Below, piece after piece: positions 16,043-24,289 of a DNA stretch of 64,000 nt. Position numbers and translations under genes: made by a program. Position 1 is the first letter of the stretch. Each line of letters begins with the position of its first letter. The notes under the pieces were generated by a model. That model was not told the DNA's origin. It searched no databases and worked only from the letters and a program-made list of their open reading frames with translations. The stretch lies in NCBI RefSeq assembly GCF_043555865.1, contig NZ_JBIGHY010000004.1, positions 434,001-498,000 on the forward strand, written 5' to 3'. The stretch is from Pelomonas dachongensis (lineage in GTDB: Bacteria; Pseudomonadota; Gammaproteobacteria; Burkholderiales; Burkholderiaceae_C).

Positions 16043-16968
16043 GCGGCCACCTCGTTGGCTGCGAACGCGTCGATGATCTCGCCAGGCTGCGCCTGCCAGA
16101 CCTCGGCGGAAGCGCTGATGTGCTGCAGTACCGTCTCCAGGTGCTTGATGCGGTGGGGCTGGCCCATCACCCAGGGGTGCAGCGACAGGCTGAGCAGCCG
16201 GCCGCCCTGCTCGCGGGCTTCGGCCAGCAGTAGGTCGAAGGCATCCATCACCTGTTCCGCCCAGGAGGCCTCGGCATGCAGGTTGTCCATGACGACGAAA
16301 CGGTCCTCGATCTCGGTGGTCAGCGGCAGGTTCCACAGGCTGCCCTGGGCGGTGTGGAAGGCGTAGGGCAGCTCGTCGTTGACCCAGTCGCAGAAGTAGT
16401 CGATACCCTCGGCCTTGAGCAGCTCGGGTGTGTGGGGGCTTTGCAGCTTGCCGGGGCTGAGCCATCCGCGCACGGGCTGGCCGCTGGCCTCGCGCAGCGT
16501 GGCGAGCGAGCGCTGCACGATGGCGCGCTCTTCGTCTGCTGCCAGGCCGCCGACATGCGGCGTGTCCATGGACCAGGAGTGGCCCAGCACCTCGTCGCCG
16601 CGCGCGCGGATGTCGGCCATCAGCGCCGGGTAGCGCAGCGCCAGCTCGGCGTTGATGGCGAAGCTGGGCCGGATGGCGAAGCGGTCGAACGCACGCAGGA
16701 AGCGGTAGATGCCCACGCGGTTGCCGTAGTCGCGCAGCGTGAAGTGGCGCAGGTCGGGGTAAGGCATGGTCATGGAGCCGGGCAGCTTCAGGTTGGCCGA
16801 CGGGTTCATCGGGAAGTGCTGCAGGCTCACGTTGACCCAGACCGCCAGCGGCTTGGCCCCGGGCCAGCGCACGGGCGGGCGGGCGGCCAGCAGCGACCAG
16901 TCGTAGCGGTCATGGTCCATGCCGTAGCGGCGCTGCGGGTAGGCGAGGTGCGCTTGATCGAGGGCCAT
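16039..16968 (-). CDS. Polysaccharide-deacetylase-fold hydrolase, PuuE-like (copy 2 of 3)
   Basis: A 309-residue NodB-fold (COG0726) protein of the allantoinase/imidase-like branch rather than a sugar deacetylase. The classical TFDDG motif is missing; the equivalent strand reads VNVSLQHFP. The histidine loop is GHSWSMDTPH (129-138), and the C-terminal LHPWVMGQPHRIKHLETVL block is the PuuE-type signature. No signal peptide, so cytosolic. Start at 16968 overlaps the previous stop as TGATG. Such enzymes open cyclic imides or ureides, or hydrolyse linear amides. With a second deacetylase and an isochorismatase-type amidase directly upstream, hydrolysis of a cyclic imide to a half-amide and then to a diacid is the simplest reading. 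Confidence 0.85.
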   Translation of the reverse strand: MALDQAHLAYPQRRYGMDHDRYDWSLLAARPPVRWPGAKPLAVWVNVSLQHFPMNPSANLKLPGSMTMPYPDLRHFTLRDYGNRVGIYRFLRAFDRFAIRPSFAINAELALRYPALMADIRARGDEVLGHSWSMDTPHVGGLAADEERAIVQRSLATLREASGQPVRGWLSPGKLQSPHTPELLKAEGIDYFCDWVNDELPYAFHTAQGSLWNLPLTTEIEDRFVVMDNLHAEASWAEQVMDAFDLLLAEAREQGGRLLSLSLHPWVMGQPHRIKHLETVLQHISASAEVWQAQPGEIIDAFAANEVAA

Positions 16969-17882
16969 CAGATATTCCCCTTGCTCGCGATGTCGGCCAG
17001 CGACTCGTCGTGGTGATGCGCGAGGTAGTGCTCGGCGATCTCGCGGCCGGTGGTGACCCAGACCTCGCTGTGGCCGGTGATGTAGGCCAGCGCGTCCTCG
17101 AAGGCCTTGAGCCGGTGCGGGCAGCTGACCTGGTAGTTGTGCGTGGGGATGCACATCACGGTGCCGGACTCGGCGCCTTCTGCGTACAGGCGGTCGAAGC
17201 TGTCCTTGATCATCTGGCCATAGCGGCGCGGCTCGATCTTGTTGACCACGAACGCGATGGTGTCGTTGAGCTCCAGCGAGTACGGCACCGACACGAAACG
17301 CTGGCCGCCGCGCACCCGCAGCGGCGTGGGCTGGTCGTCGTGGAACAAGTCGCAGCTGTAGATGCCGCCTAGCTCGGCGAACAGGTCCAGCGTATGGTCG
17401 CTGTGCGACAGCGCCGGCGCCAGGTAGCCGGCCGGCAGGCGGCCCGTGTGCTGCTCGATGGTCTCCATCGATTCGAGGATCATCGAGCGCTCCTGCGCCT
17501 CGGACATGCCGTAGGTGTAGCGTGTGTTGTAGATGCCGTGGCTGAAGAACTCCCAGTCTCGCTCGCGGCACATCGAGATGATCTCGGGATGGTGGGTGCA
17601 CAGCGCCGTGGACAGCGAGATGGAGCCGCGGATGCCGTACTTGTCCAGCAGCTGCATTTGCCGCACGTGGCCCACGCGGTTGCCGTAGTCGCGGATGGAG
17701 TAGCCCGGCACGGCCGGGTAGGGGTGGGGCCAAGCCGCGCGAGCCGGGTTGGCCGGTGGGGCCAGCTCGTAGAACTCGATGTTGGGTGCCACCCAGAAGG
17801 CCACGCGCGCGCCGCCAGGCCAGCGGATCTTCGGGCGGTTGCGGTAGGGCCAGTGGTCGTAGTGGCCGGTGTCGGGCTTCAT
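16968..17882 (-). CDS. Polysaccharide-deacetylase-fold hydrolase, PuuE-like (copy 1 of 3)
   Basis: A 304-residue paralog of the next gene. It starts with RNRPKIRWPGGARVAFWVAPNIEFYE, where sugar deacetylases would carry TFDDG. The histidine loop is SHGIYNTRYTYGM (114-126), a conserved SIRDYGNRVG follows the N-terminal strand, and the C-terminal PTHNYQVSCPHRLKAFEDAL block supplies further active-site residues. Cytosolic. ATG at 17882 overlaps the amidase stop (ATGA, 17879-17882). The two tandem copies differ enough to suggest different substrates or a heteromeric enzyme. Confidence 0.85.
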   Translation of the reverse strand: MKPDTGHYDHWPYRNRPKIRWPGGARVAFWVAPNIEFYELAPPANPARAAWPHPYPAVPGYSIRDYGNRVGHVRQMQLLDKYGIRGSISLSTALCTHHPEIISMCRERDWEFFSHGIYNTRYTYGMSEAQERSMILESMETIEQHTGRLPAGYLAPALSHSDHTLDLFAELGGIYSCDLFHDDQPTPLRVRGGQRFVSVPYSLELNDTIAFVVNKIEPRRYGQMIKDSFDRLYAEGAESGTVMCIPTHNYQVSCPHRLKAFEDALAYITGHSEVWVTTGREIAEHYLAHHHDESLADIASKGNI

Positions 17883-18565
17883 GCCGTCGCCTTTGCCTGC
17901 GCGTCCAGCCAGCCCAGCGTTTCGTGCACGTCGACGACGTCGGCGTACTTCAGCATCAGGTCCGTCAGGTTGGCGAAGTGGTAGGACTCGTGTTTGTCCG
18001 CCACGCATTGCTCCGGCACGATGGTGCGGTAGCCGCGCGACAACGAATCCACCGCGGCCGCGCGCACGCAGCCCGACGTGGAGCCGCCGGTGATGACCAC
18101 GGTGTCCACCTGGTGCCAGACCAGCAGCGACTGCAGCGGCGTCTCGAAGAAGGGCGAGGGCATGCGCTTGCAATAGACGAGGTCGCGGCCTTGCTCGCCG
18201 GTCAGGATCTCGCAGCGCTCGTCGAAAGCCGCGCGGCGCGAGCCGTGCTTGATGTTCTGCAGCGAGTCCGGCGTGTCGGTGCGCGTGCCCCAGACGCCGG
18301 CGTCCTCGCCTGACTCGGCGTAAGCCACATGGGTCCACACCACCGGCCAGCCCAGCGCACGGAAGCGTTTGGCCAGCGCGTTGACATGCTCGATCTGGCG
18401 CGGGTCGGTCTCGTAGGCGGTCTTGAACTCGTCGACCTTGGTGTAGGCGCACTGGAAGTCGATGTTCACCAGCACGGCCTTGCGGCCGTAGCTGAAGCGG
18501 GCCCGCCCGGGGTTGGCCTTGATGTCGGCCCAGATCTGGCGCGCGGTCTTGTCGGATATTTCCAT
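17879..18565 (-). CDS. Isochorismatase-family amidohydrolase
   Basis: A 228-residue cysteine hydrolase of the isochorismatase/N-carbamoylsarcosine-amidase fold. The triad is visible: Asp in VNIDFQCAYT, Lys in VYCKRMPSPFF and nucleophile Cys in ITGGSTSGCVRAAAVD. The family includes maleamate amidohydrolase (NicF), ureidoacrylate hydrolase and N-carbamoylsarcosine amidase, all of which release ammonia or carbamate from a small acid amide. GGAG six bases upstream of ATG 18565 supports the start. A 67-bp gap follows the VOC gene; downstream it overlaps the deacetylase. The second isochorismatase-fold protein at 34349 belongs to a slightly different subgroup. A half-amidase role is inferred from context. 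Confidence 0.88.
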   Translation of the reverse strand: MEISDKTARQIWADIKANPGRARFSYGRKAVLVNIDFQCAYTKVDEFKTAYETDPRQIEHVNALAKRFRALGWPVVWTHVAYAESGEDAGVWGTRTDTPDSLQNIKHGSRRAAFDERCEILTGEQGRDLVYCKRMPSPFFETPLQSLLVWHQVDTVVITGGSTSGCVRAAAVDSLSRGYRTIVPEQCVADKHESYHFANLTDLMLKYADVVDVHETLGWLDAQAKATA

Positions 18566-18632
18566 GCGTCGCTCCTTTGCCAGGAACGATAGGCCGGCGT
18601 GCGGCGCCGGCCAAAGCCGGCTGGCGGGATGA

Positions 18633-19631
18633 TCAGCCTGCGAGCACTGGGGACACCACCTCGAAGAACTCCAGCCAGGCGCCATCCGGCGCGCGCAGCG
18701 CCAGCAGGCGCACCTCGCCATGCGGTGCCAGCGTCACCGTGCTGAGGCGCATCGCCAGCGGGTGGCCGGTGGCTTCGACATGGCGGGACAACGCCTCGAT
18801 GCCGCGCACCGGGAAGCGCAGCGTCGCCATGCCGAAGTGCGGCGGGCCGGCGTCATGGGACAGGTCGCGTCCGTCGGCGCCCGGCGCGGCGACCAGCTCG
18901 ACCGAACCCTCGACCTTGCCTTGCGGATGGACGATGCACAGCTGCAGCCCGATCTGCGCGGCCAGCCCGGGCGGCGCGCCGAACAGGTTGGGCCCGGGCG
19001 CGAAGCCGGGCGATTCGTAGCGCGAGGCCACCTCGAAGCCCAGCACGCGCTGGTAGAAGTCCAGCGCTGCGGGCAGGTCGCGCACGATCTGGGTGGAGTT
19101 GAACACCTGGCTGAAGTCGCGCAGATGGTCGAAGCCTTGCAGCGGCGGGTGCAGGCGCTCGATCAGCGCCAGCCGCACGTTGTCGGGCCCACGCACCAGC
19201 CATTCCTTGACGCCCAGCGTGCCGAAGTCCCACGCGATGGGTGGTGCCACGCCATGCCACTGCAGCGCACGCATGCGGGCGGCCATCGCGTCGACGTTCA
19301 GCACGCGCACGTTCAGGTCGAAGATGCCGCCGCTGTCCCAGCATTGGTCATCGGCGCGGATGTCCAGCTGCGGGCCTGCGCCCTCCAGGCGCAGCAGGCG
19401 CACGAAGCCGGTGTCGCAGTCCGGGTGGGCCAGCAGCCATTCCTGCCCGCAGGCGCCGGCGCAACCCCAGGCGGCCAGCAGGCGCGGGTCCACATCGCCC
19501 TGGTGGCGCACGATCCAGCCGCCGTTGCCGACCCAGCAGTCCAGGTGAAGCCGCTCGTCGCGGACGATCAGCACGGCCTCCTTGAAGCCGTCGATGCGGA
19601 AGTCGCCGTCTGCGCTGGCCGCCGCTGCCAT
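18633..19631 (-). CDS. VOC-superfamily protein (glyoxalase/extradiol dioxygenase fold)
   Basis: A 332-residue protein that looks like two tandem vicinal-oxygen-chelate units. Recognisable blocks are DLNVRVLNVDAMAARMRAL and KEWLVRGPDNVRLALIER in the N-terminal half, and QIVRDLPAALDFYQRVLGFEVASRYES, PPHFGMATLRFPV and APDGAWLEFFEV in the C-terminal half. The C-terminal unit is the more typical one. VOC enzymes include ring-cleaving dioxygenases, glyoxalases and epimerases; the metal ligands cannot be assigned confidently here. The start at 19631 forms TGATG with the cytochrome c stop, so it is the second gene of the operon. It may open or rearrange a ring, or be an intradomain-duplicated epimerase. 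Confidence 0.8.
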   Translation of the reverse strand: MAAAASADGDFRIDGFKEAVLIVRDERLHLDCWVGNGGWIVRHQGDVDPRLLAAWGCAGACGQEWLLAHPDCDTGFVRLLRLEGAGPQLDIRADDQCWDSGGIFDLNVRVLNVDAMAARMRALQWHGVAPPIAWDFGTLGVKEWLVRGPDNVRLALIERLHPPLQGFDHLRDFSQVFNSTQIVRDLPAALDFYQRVLGFEVASRYESPGFAPGPNLFGAPPGLAAQIGLQLCIVHPQGKVEGSVELVAAPGADGRDLSHDAGPPHFGMATLRFPVRGIEALSRHVEATGHPLAMRLSTVTLAPHGEVRLLALRAPDGAWLEFFEVVSPVLAG

Positions 19632-20041
19632 CACTTGAGACTGCGCAGGTAGTCGATCAATGCCTTGCGCTCGGCCGCATCGGGCATGCCGGCGAAGGCC
19701 ATCGTGGTTCCGGGCACCACGGCTGTCGGCTTGACCAGCCAGGCGTTCAGCTGGGCCTCGTTCCACACCAGCGACTTGGCCTTCATCGCGGCGGAGTAGT
19801 TGTAGCCCGGTACGCTGCCCATCGGCCGGCCGACCAGACCCTTCAGGTGCGGGCCGATGCGGGCGGGGCCGGTGTCGCCTGTGTCATGGCAGGCGGCGCA
19901 GCGCATGTACAGGCGCTTGCCTTTGGTGATGCTGGCGGCATCGGCAGCCGGCTGTGCGACGGCGGCGCCCGTGCCAAGCAGCGCGAACAACAAGATGGCG
20001 CCCAACGGGGCGGGGCACAAGGTCTTCAGCAGCATGTCCAT
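19631..20041 (-). CDS. Periplasmic class I cytochrome c
   Basis: A 136-residue cytochrome c2-like electron carrier. A signal peptide ends near AAVAQ (residue 30). Heme binds through Cys48-Ala-Ala-Cys51-His52, and Met114 in GTTMAFAGMPD is the sixth ligand; PHLKGLVGRPMG and the terminal helix ERKALIDYLRSL are standard. The first ATG at 20041 sits against AAAGG with one base between; the ATG two codons later (20035) has a better seven-base spacing and may be the real start. It opens the 11-gene operon. A partner dehydrogenase or oxidase in the periplasm, such as the Tat-exported amine oxidase at 54805, is a candidate. Confidence 0.9.
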   Translation of the reverse strand: MDMLLKTLCPAPLGAILLFALLGTGAAVAQPAADAASITKGKRLYMRCAACHDTGDTGPARIGPHLKGLVGRPMGSVPGYNYSAAMKAKSLVWNEAQLNAWLVKPTAVVPGTTMAFAGMPDAAERKALIDYLRSLK

Positions 20042-20262
20042 ACCTTTGGAGGAGTCCGGGAACGCAAATCGTTGCCGATGCTAGGCGTGCGTTGCGCGAG
20101 GGCCGGGCATGGCCTGTCGCGTTGTTCACGCTGCGGCAATGCCAGAGCTGCGGCGGCCCGGCCTATCCGCCTGATGGACGGTCGCGCGTCCAGGCGAGAC
20201 CCGGCCGCCATGGCACGCCACGATGGGGCATCTCTGCTCCAGCCTGGAAGGCATCTCTCCCC
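20042..20262. promoter_or_regulatory. Divergent promoter region, operon 10102-20041 / flavin monooxygenase
   Basis: These 221 bases lie between the cytochrome c start and the monooxygenase start, so they should drive both the 11-gene operon and the monooxygenase. I see no strong inverted repeat; GTTGTTCACGCTG near 20120-20132 carries a TGTTC half-site like those near the IclR genes. Confidence 0.4.
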
Positions 20263-21468
20263 ATGATCACTCACGACACCGAGGTGCTGGTTGCCGGTCT
20301 CGGGCCAGTCGGCGCCACCGCTGCACTTTCGCTGGCCCGCCAGGGCATCGCCGTCGCTGCCATCGAGCCACTGTCCAGCTCCGCCACCGACCTGCGCGCC
20401 TCCACGTATCACGCCCCGACGCTGGAAATCCTCGACGACCTGGGCGCGGCCGAGACCTTGTTCAGCCAGGGCCTGAAGGCGCCCATCTACCAGTACCGCG
20501 ACCGCCAGACTGGCGAGGTGTTCTCGTTCGACATGGCCGAGATCGCCGACCGCACGCGCTTCCCGTTCCGCATCCAGTGCGAGCAGCACCGCGTGACGGC
20601 CAACATCGTCGCGCAGCTCAAGCTGCAGCCCAGCGCCACCGTGCTGCAGGGCCAGCGCGTGCTGTTCGTCGAGCAGGACGCCGACGGCGTGACCGCCTAT
20701 GTGGAGAGCGCCAACGCGGTGGAGCGCTGGCGCGCCAAGCATCTGGTGGCGGCGGATGGTGCCAGCAGCGTCGTGCGCAAGGTGCTGGGCCTGCAGTTCC
20801 CGGGCTTCACCTACGACGAGAAGTTCGTCTGCTTCTCCACCGAGTACCCCATCGAGCAGGCCTTCGACGACCTCAGCTACGTCAACTACATCTCCGATCC
20901 GCAGGAGTGGATGGTGGTGTTGCGCGTGCCGGGGTTGTGGCGCATCCTCGTGCCGGCGCCGACCGACCTGACCGATGAGCAGCTGGTGTCGGACGACTAC
21001 AAGAACGGCGTGTTCCGCCGCATGCTGGGCCACGACCGCGACATCGTCACGCGCCACCGCACCATCTACCGCGCCCACCAGCGCGTCTGCGAGCGCTTCG
21101 CGGTGGGCAACATCCTGCTCGTCGGCGACTCGGCCCACCTGAACAGCCCCATGGGCGGCTTCGGCATGAACAGCGGCATCCACGACGCGATGAACGCCAG
21201 CGAGAAGCTGGTGCGCGTGCTGCGCCACGGCGCCGACGCCGCGCAGCAGATTGCGCTGTACGAGCGCCAGCGCAAGACGGTCACGCATGAATTCGTTCAG
21301 GCCCAGACCATCGAGAACACGAGGCTGATGCGCGACGGCTGGGCCAATGCGCGCGCGCAGCGAAGCGAGGCGATGAACAAGCTGATGAACGACGCTGCGG
21401 CGCGGCGCACCTACCTGCTCAAGCAATCGATGTTCACCAGCCTCGAACAGGCGGCCGCCATCGCCTGA
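20263..21468 (+). CDS. FAD-dependent monooxygenase (PHBH/PheA-type aromatic hydroxylase)
   Basis: A 401-residue group A flavoprotein hydroxylase. Three FAD motifs are present: the Rossmann GxGxxG as VAGLGPVGATAAL (residues 10-22), the DG motif in VAADGASSVVRKVLGL, and the GD motif in NILLVGDSAHLNSPMGGFGMNSGIHDA. It therefore uses NAD(P)H and oxygen to hydroxylate an aromatic or heteroaromatic ring, in the cytosol. ATG at 20263 is the only early Met; the ribosome site (GGAAGG 11 bases upstream) is weak. It is divergent from the 11-gene operon and precedes the first TonB receptor by 259 bp. A second monooxygenase at 51945-53141 belongs to a different subgroup. Confidence 0.9.
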   Translation: MITHDTEVLVAGLGPVGATAALSLARQGIAVAAIEPLSSSATDLRASTYHAPTLEILDDLGAAETLFSQGLKAPIYQYRDRQTGEVFSFDMAEIADRTRFPFRIQCEQHRVTANIVAQLKLQPSATVLQGQRVLFVEQDADGVTAYVESANAVERWRAKHLVAADGASSVVRKVLGLQFPGFTYDEKFVCFSTEYPIEQAFDDLSYVNYISDPQEWMVVLRVPGLWRILVPAPTDLTDEQLVSDDYKNGVFRRMLGHDRDIVTRHRTIYRAHQRVCERFAVGNILLVGDSAHLNSPMGGFGMNSGIHDAMNASEKLVRVLRHGADAAQQIALYERQRKTVTHEFVQAQTIENTRLMRDGWANARAQRSEAMNKLMNDAAARRTYLLKQSMFTSLEQAAAIA

Positions 21469-21556
21469 TCGGCCTGTTCCAACGCGGGGCGAGCCGCACT
21501 GGAGCTGTGAATCGGGCACCGCGAAACGGCAGATCGACCCGCGCTGGCCGGTCGAG

Positions 21557-21685
21557 TATCCGCCTGGCGAGTGACGTCCAGACGGAGGCGACGTTTGACA
21601 TGAGGCTGCCTACATTCGCCTCGACCGACGTCAATGGATCGCCGGCCGGGCCTGCTGGAAGTTCATGTTCAGGCCTGTCTAGACA
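21557..21685 (+). repeat. Upstream regulatory segment of TonB receptor 1 (duplicated, copy 1)
   Basis: The segment starts with TATCCGCCTGGCGAGTGACG (21557-21576), contains CTACATTCGCCTCGACC, then CCGGGCCTG, and ends in the palindrome TGTCTAGACA (21676-21685). Copy 2 at 25491-25621 has matching blocks in the same order and almost the same distance (119 against 121 bp). The conservation suggests a shared regulator for the two receptors. The palindrome lies about 42 bp before the start codon, so it could be an operator over the promoter or leader. Confidence 0.7.
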
Positions 21686-21727
21686 ACATCAATGCTTTCC
21701 TTCAGTCAACGATCAGGAGAATCCCAA

Positions 21728-24199
21728 TTGAAATCCAAGCTCAAGCCCTGCTCATCCCCGTGCCGATCGCTGCAGCCATGGCTGGCGCCGACCGGCGTGG
21801 CACTCGCCTGCGCGCTGTTGATCGGCGGCGCAGCGCAGGCGCAGACTGAGCCGGCGTCCGAGGCCGGCGCGCAGGCCAAGCAGGAGACCAATGCGCTGCC
21901 TACGGTCACCGTGACCGCACGCAAGCGCGCCGAGGTGATGCTGGACGTGCCCATCTCCATCCAGGCACTGTCCGAGCGGGAGCTCCGTGCCTCGGGTATC
22001 AGCGATGTCAAGGACCTGGGTGAGCAGACTGGCTTCAGCTTCTCGTCGGCGCAGGGCACCGGCGCCCAGGGCCGCTCCTTCGGCACCGTGACCTTCCGTG
22101 GCCTGCAGGGCGAGCTGAACTTTCCCTGGGAGAACTCGGGCGGCATCTTCGTCGACGGCATCTTCATCTCCGGCGGTGTCTCGGGCCTGGGCCTGGGCGA
22201 TGTGGCCCGCGTGGAAGTGCTGAAGGGCCCGCAGAACGCCTTCTTCGGCCGCAGCACCTTTGGTGGCGCGGTGAACTTCGTCACCAAGAATCCGGGCACC
22301 ACGCTCGCCGGCACGGTCAACGCCACCGTCAGCAACGACGGCAGCAACGATGTGGACGCGAGCATCTCCGGACCATTGCTGGGCGACACCTTGAGCGGTC
22401 GCATCTCGTTCGGCAGTAAGACCAAGGCAGCGCTGTTCCACGCCACGGACGGCGGCGACCTCGGCGCCGAAGGCTCCCGGTACGTCAGTGGCACGCTGTA
22501 CTTCAAGCCCAGCGACTCGGTGTGGGTGCGCCTGCGCGGGCTGTACCAGCAGGACGAGGACTCCGCGCCCGCCACCGGCATGGTCTCGGCGACCGGCAAC
22601 ACCAGCTGCACCGGCAAGACCTACACCGGCAAGGACGCCAACGGTGCCCCGGTGACCTACACGCCCAGCGTCGCCTACTTCTGCGACGGCATCCCGTCGT
22701 ACAAGGAAGTCGGCTCCAAGGTCTTCGACGCGAACACGGCCCTGCCGGCCAGCGTGTACGCCGCCTTCGTCGACAACAGCCTTGGCGACCCCTTCCTGGC
22801 CAAGTCGCCGCGGCTGACGCACATGGGCATGAAGCGCGAGACGCTGCGCCTGTCGGCGCAAGGGGCGGTGCTGCTGCCCCACGACATGGACCTGGCGGTG
22901 AACGTCGGCTACAACGAGTCCAACTCCACCAGCATCCACGACCTGGACCGCAGCAAGGTCAACGCCTTCCTGGCGCTGCAGACCAACCCGACGCGCGACC
23001 TGACGATGGATGCGCGGCTGTCCACCAGCCCGTCCAACCCGTTGCGTGGCCTGGTGGGCGCGAGTTACTTCGTGTCCACCTTCCAGCTGTCGCAGATCGA
23101 CCTCAGCTCGGCGTTCGGGCAGGTCAGCCCCACCCGCAGCACCGGCGCCTACCTGGACCTGCGTGCCCATGTGCCGGCCGTGTACGGCGCGGTCGAGTAC
23201 GACATCAATGACCAGTGGACCGTCTCCGCCGAGACGCGCTACCAGAAGGACAAGAGCGCCTACGTGTCGCTGGACGGCACCGAGACCAGCAACACCATCA
23301 AAAGCTGGCTGCCGCGCGTGACGCTGCGCTACAAGCCCATGGCGACGCTGTCCGCCTATGTGAACTTGGCGCGCGGCGTGCAGCCGCTGACCGTCAACGG
23401 CGGCTATGCCAATGCGAACGCGGCCGGCAAGGCCTACCTGGAGAACCTGTTCCCCGGCATCACGGCCTTCACGCCGCAGCCCAAGCTGGAATCGGCCGAG
23501 CTGGGTGTCAAGCAGCAGGTGAGCCGCAGCTTCCAGTACGCCCTGGCCGTTTACGACCAGAAGTGGAAGAACCGGCTGTCCGGCACGACCGTCTTCAACC
23601 CCGCCAGCTGCGGCACGACGGTCAACACGCCGGAATGCCCGTTCGCCACATCGGGCACGGGTGTGACGATCTCCAATGAGGCCCGCATCCGCGGCCTGGA
23701 GCTGACGGTGGACGGGCAGATCACGCCGTCCTGGTCCGCCGGCGGCTACCTGGACTACAAGGACGCCACCTGGACCAAGTTCGACGCCGCCAATGCCGCC
23801 GTGCTGACCGCGCCGGCCGTGGCCTTCCATGGCAACCACCTGGCCCGCCTGCCCAAGTTCACCGTGTCAGCCAACACCACCTACCGGTTCGGCCTGAGCG
23901 ACGGCTGGAGCGGCTACACGCGGGGCGACTTCACGTGGGTCGGCAAGCGCTGGGAGACCGACTTCAACTTCACGCGGGACAATGGCTACAAGCGCTTCGA
24001 CTGGCGCCTGGGCTTCGAGAAGAAGGACTTGCTGGTCGAGCTGTTTGTCCGCAATGTGTTCAATGCCCAGAACTGGGGGACGGTGTCGCGCTACTTCGAC
24101 CTGACGGCCCAGCCGCTGACCAACTTCAACAACCAGGCCGTACAGGTGACATTGCAGGATCCGCGCAGCATCGGCGCGCGACTGCGCTACAGCTTCTGA
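21728..24199 (+). CDS. TonB-dependent outer-membrane receptor 1
   Basis: An 823-residue outer-membrane active transporter. Signal peptide ends near GGAAQAQ; a TonB box-like LPTVTVTARKR follows. The plug domain has DVPISIQALSERELRASGI, VTFRGLQGELNFPWENSGG and VEVLKGPQNAFFGRSTFGGAVN. A 22-strand barrel ends in ARLRYSF with terminal Phe. There is no N-terminal signalling extension. A cysteine-bearing loop (TSCTGKTYTG...YFCDG) is shared with receptor 2. The start is TTG at 21728: AGGAGA lies seven bases upstream and the resulting MKSKLKPC leader is a proper signal peptide; the in-frame ATG at 21692 lies before that ribosome site. It probably imports the pathway substrate. Confidence 0.93.
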   Translation: MKSKLKPCSSPCRSLQPWLAPTGVALACALLIGGAAQAQTEPASEAGAQAKQETNALPTVTVTARKRAEVMLDVPISIQALSERELRASGISDVKDLGEQTGFSFSSAQGTGAQGRSFGTVTFRGLQGELNFPWENSGGIFVDGIFISGGVSGLGLGDVARVEVLKGPQNAFFGRSTFGGAVNFVTKNPGTTLAGTVNATVSNDGSNDVDASISGPLLGDTLSGRISFGSKTKAALFHATDGGDLGAEGSRYVSGTLYFKPSDSVWVRLRGLYQQDEDSAPATGMVSATGNTSCTGKTYTGKDANGAPVTYTPSVAYFCDGIPSYKEVGSKVFDANTALPASVYAAFVDNSLGDPFLAKSPRLTHMGMKRETLRLSAQGAVLLPHDMDLAVNVGYNESNSTSIHDLDRSKVNAFLALQTNPTRDLTMDARLSTSPSNPLRGLVGASYFVSTFQLSQIDLSSAFGQVSPTRSTGAYLDLRAHVPAVYGAVEYDINDQWTVSAETRYQKDKSAYVSLDGTETSNTIKSWLPRVTLRYKPMATLSAYVNLARGVQPLTVNGGYANANAAGKAYLENLFPGITAFTPQPKLESAELGVKQQVSRSFQYALAVYDQKWKNRLSGTTVFNPASCGTTVNTPECPFATSGTGVTISNEARIRGLELTVDGQITPSWSAGGYLDYKDATWTKFDAANAAVLTAPAVAFHGNHLARLPKFTVSANTTYRFGLSDGWSGYTRGDFTWVGKRWETDFNFTRDNGYKRFDWRLGFEKKDLLVELFVRNVFNAQNWGTVSRYFDLTAQPLTNFNNQAVQVTLQDPRSIGARLRYSF

Positions 24200-24238
24200 C
24201 GACCAGGCATGGGTCCCGGCCGGCTTGCGCCGGCCCGC

Positions 24239-24276
24239 AAAGACACAAGGCGCTCCGTGGAGCGCCTTGTGTCTTT
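24239..24276. terminator. Strong bidirectional terminator after TonB receptor 1
   Basis: A perfect 18-bp stem: AAAGACACAAGGCGCTCC (24239-24256), a GT loop, and its complement (24259-24276). The A-rich left end and T-rich right end make it work in both directions between convergent genes. The GGCGCTCC/GGAGCGCC core recurs in the terminator at 28170. Confidence 0.92.
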
Positions 24277-24289
24277 TGTGCGCCGGGCC

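Noticed and set aside
16039..17882. Chitin, peptidoglycan or xylan deacetylase function
   Set aside because: No signal peptide, no TFDDG motif, and operon partners are amidase, CoA-transferase and lyase.
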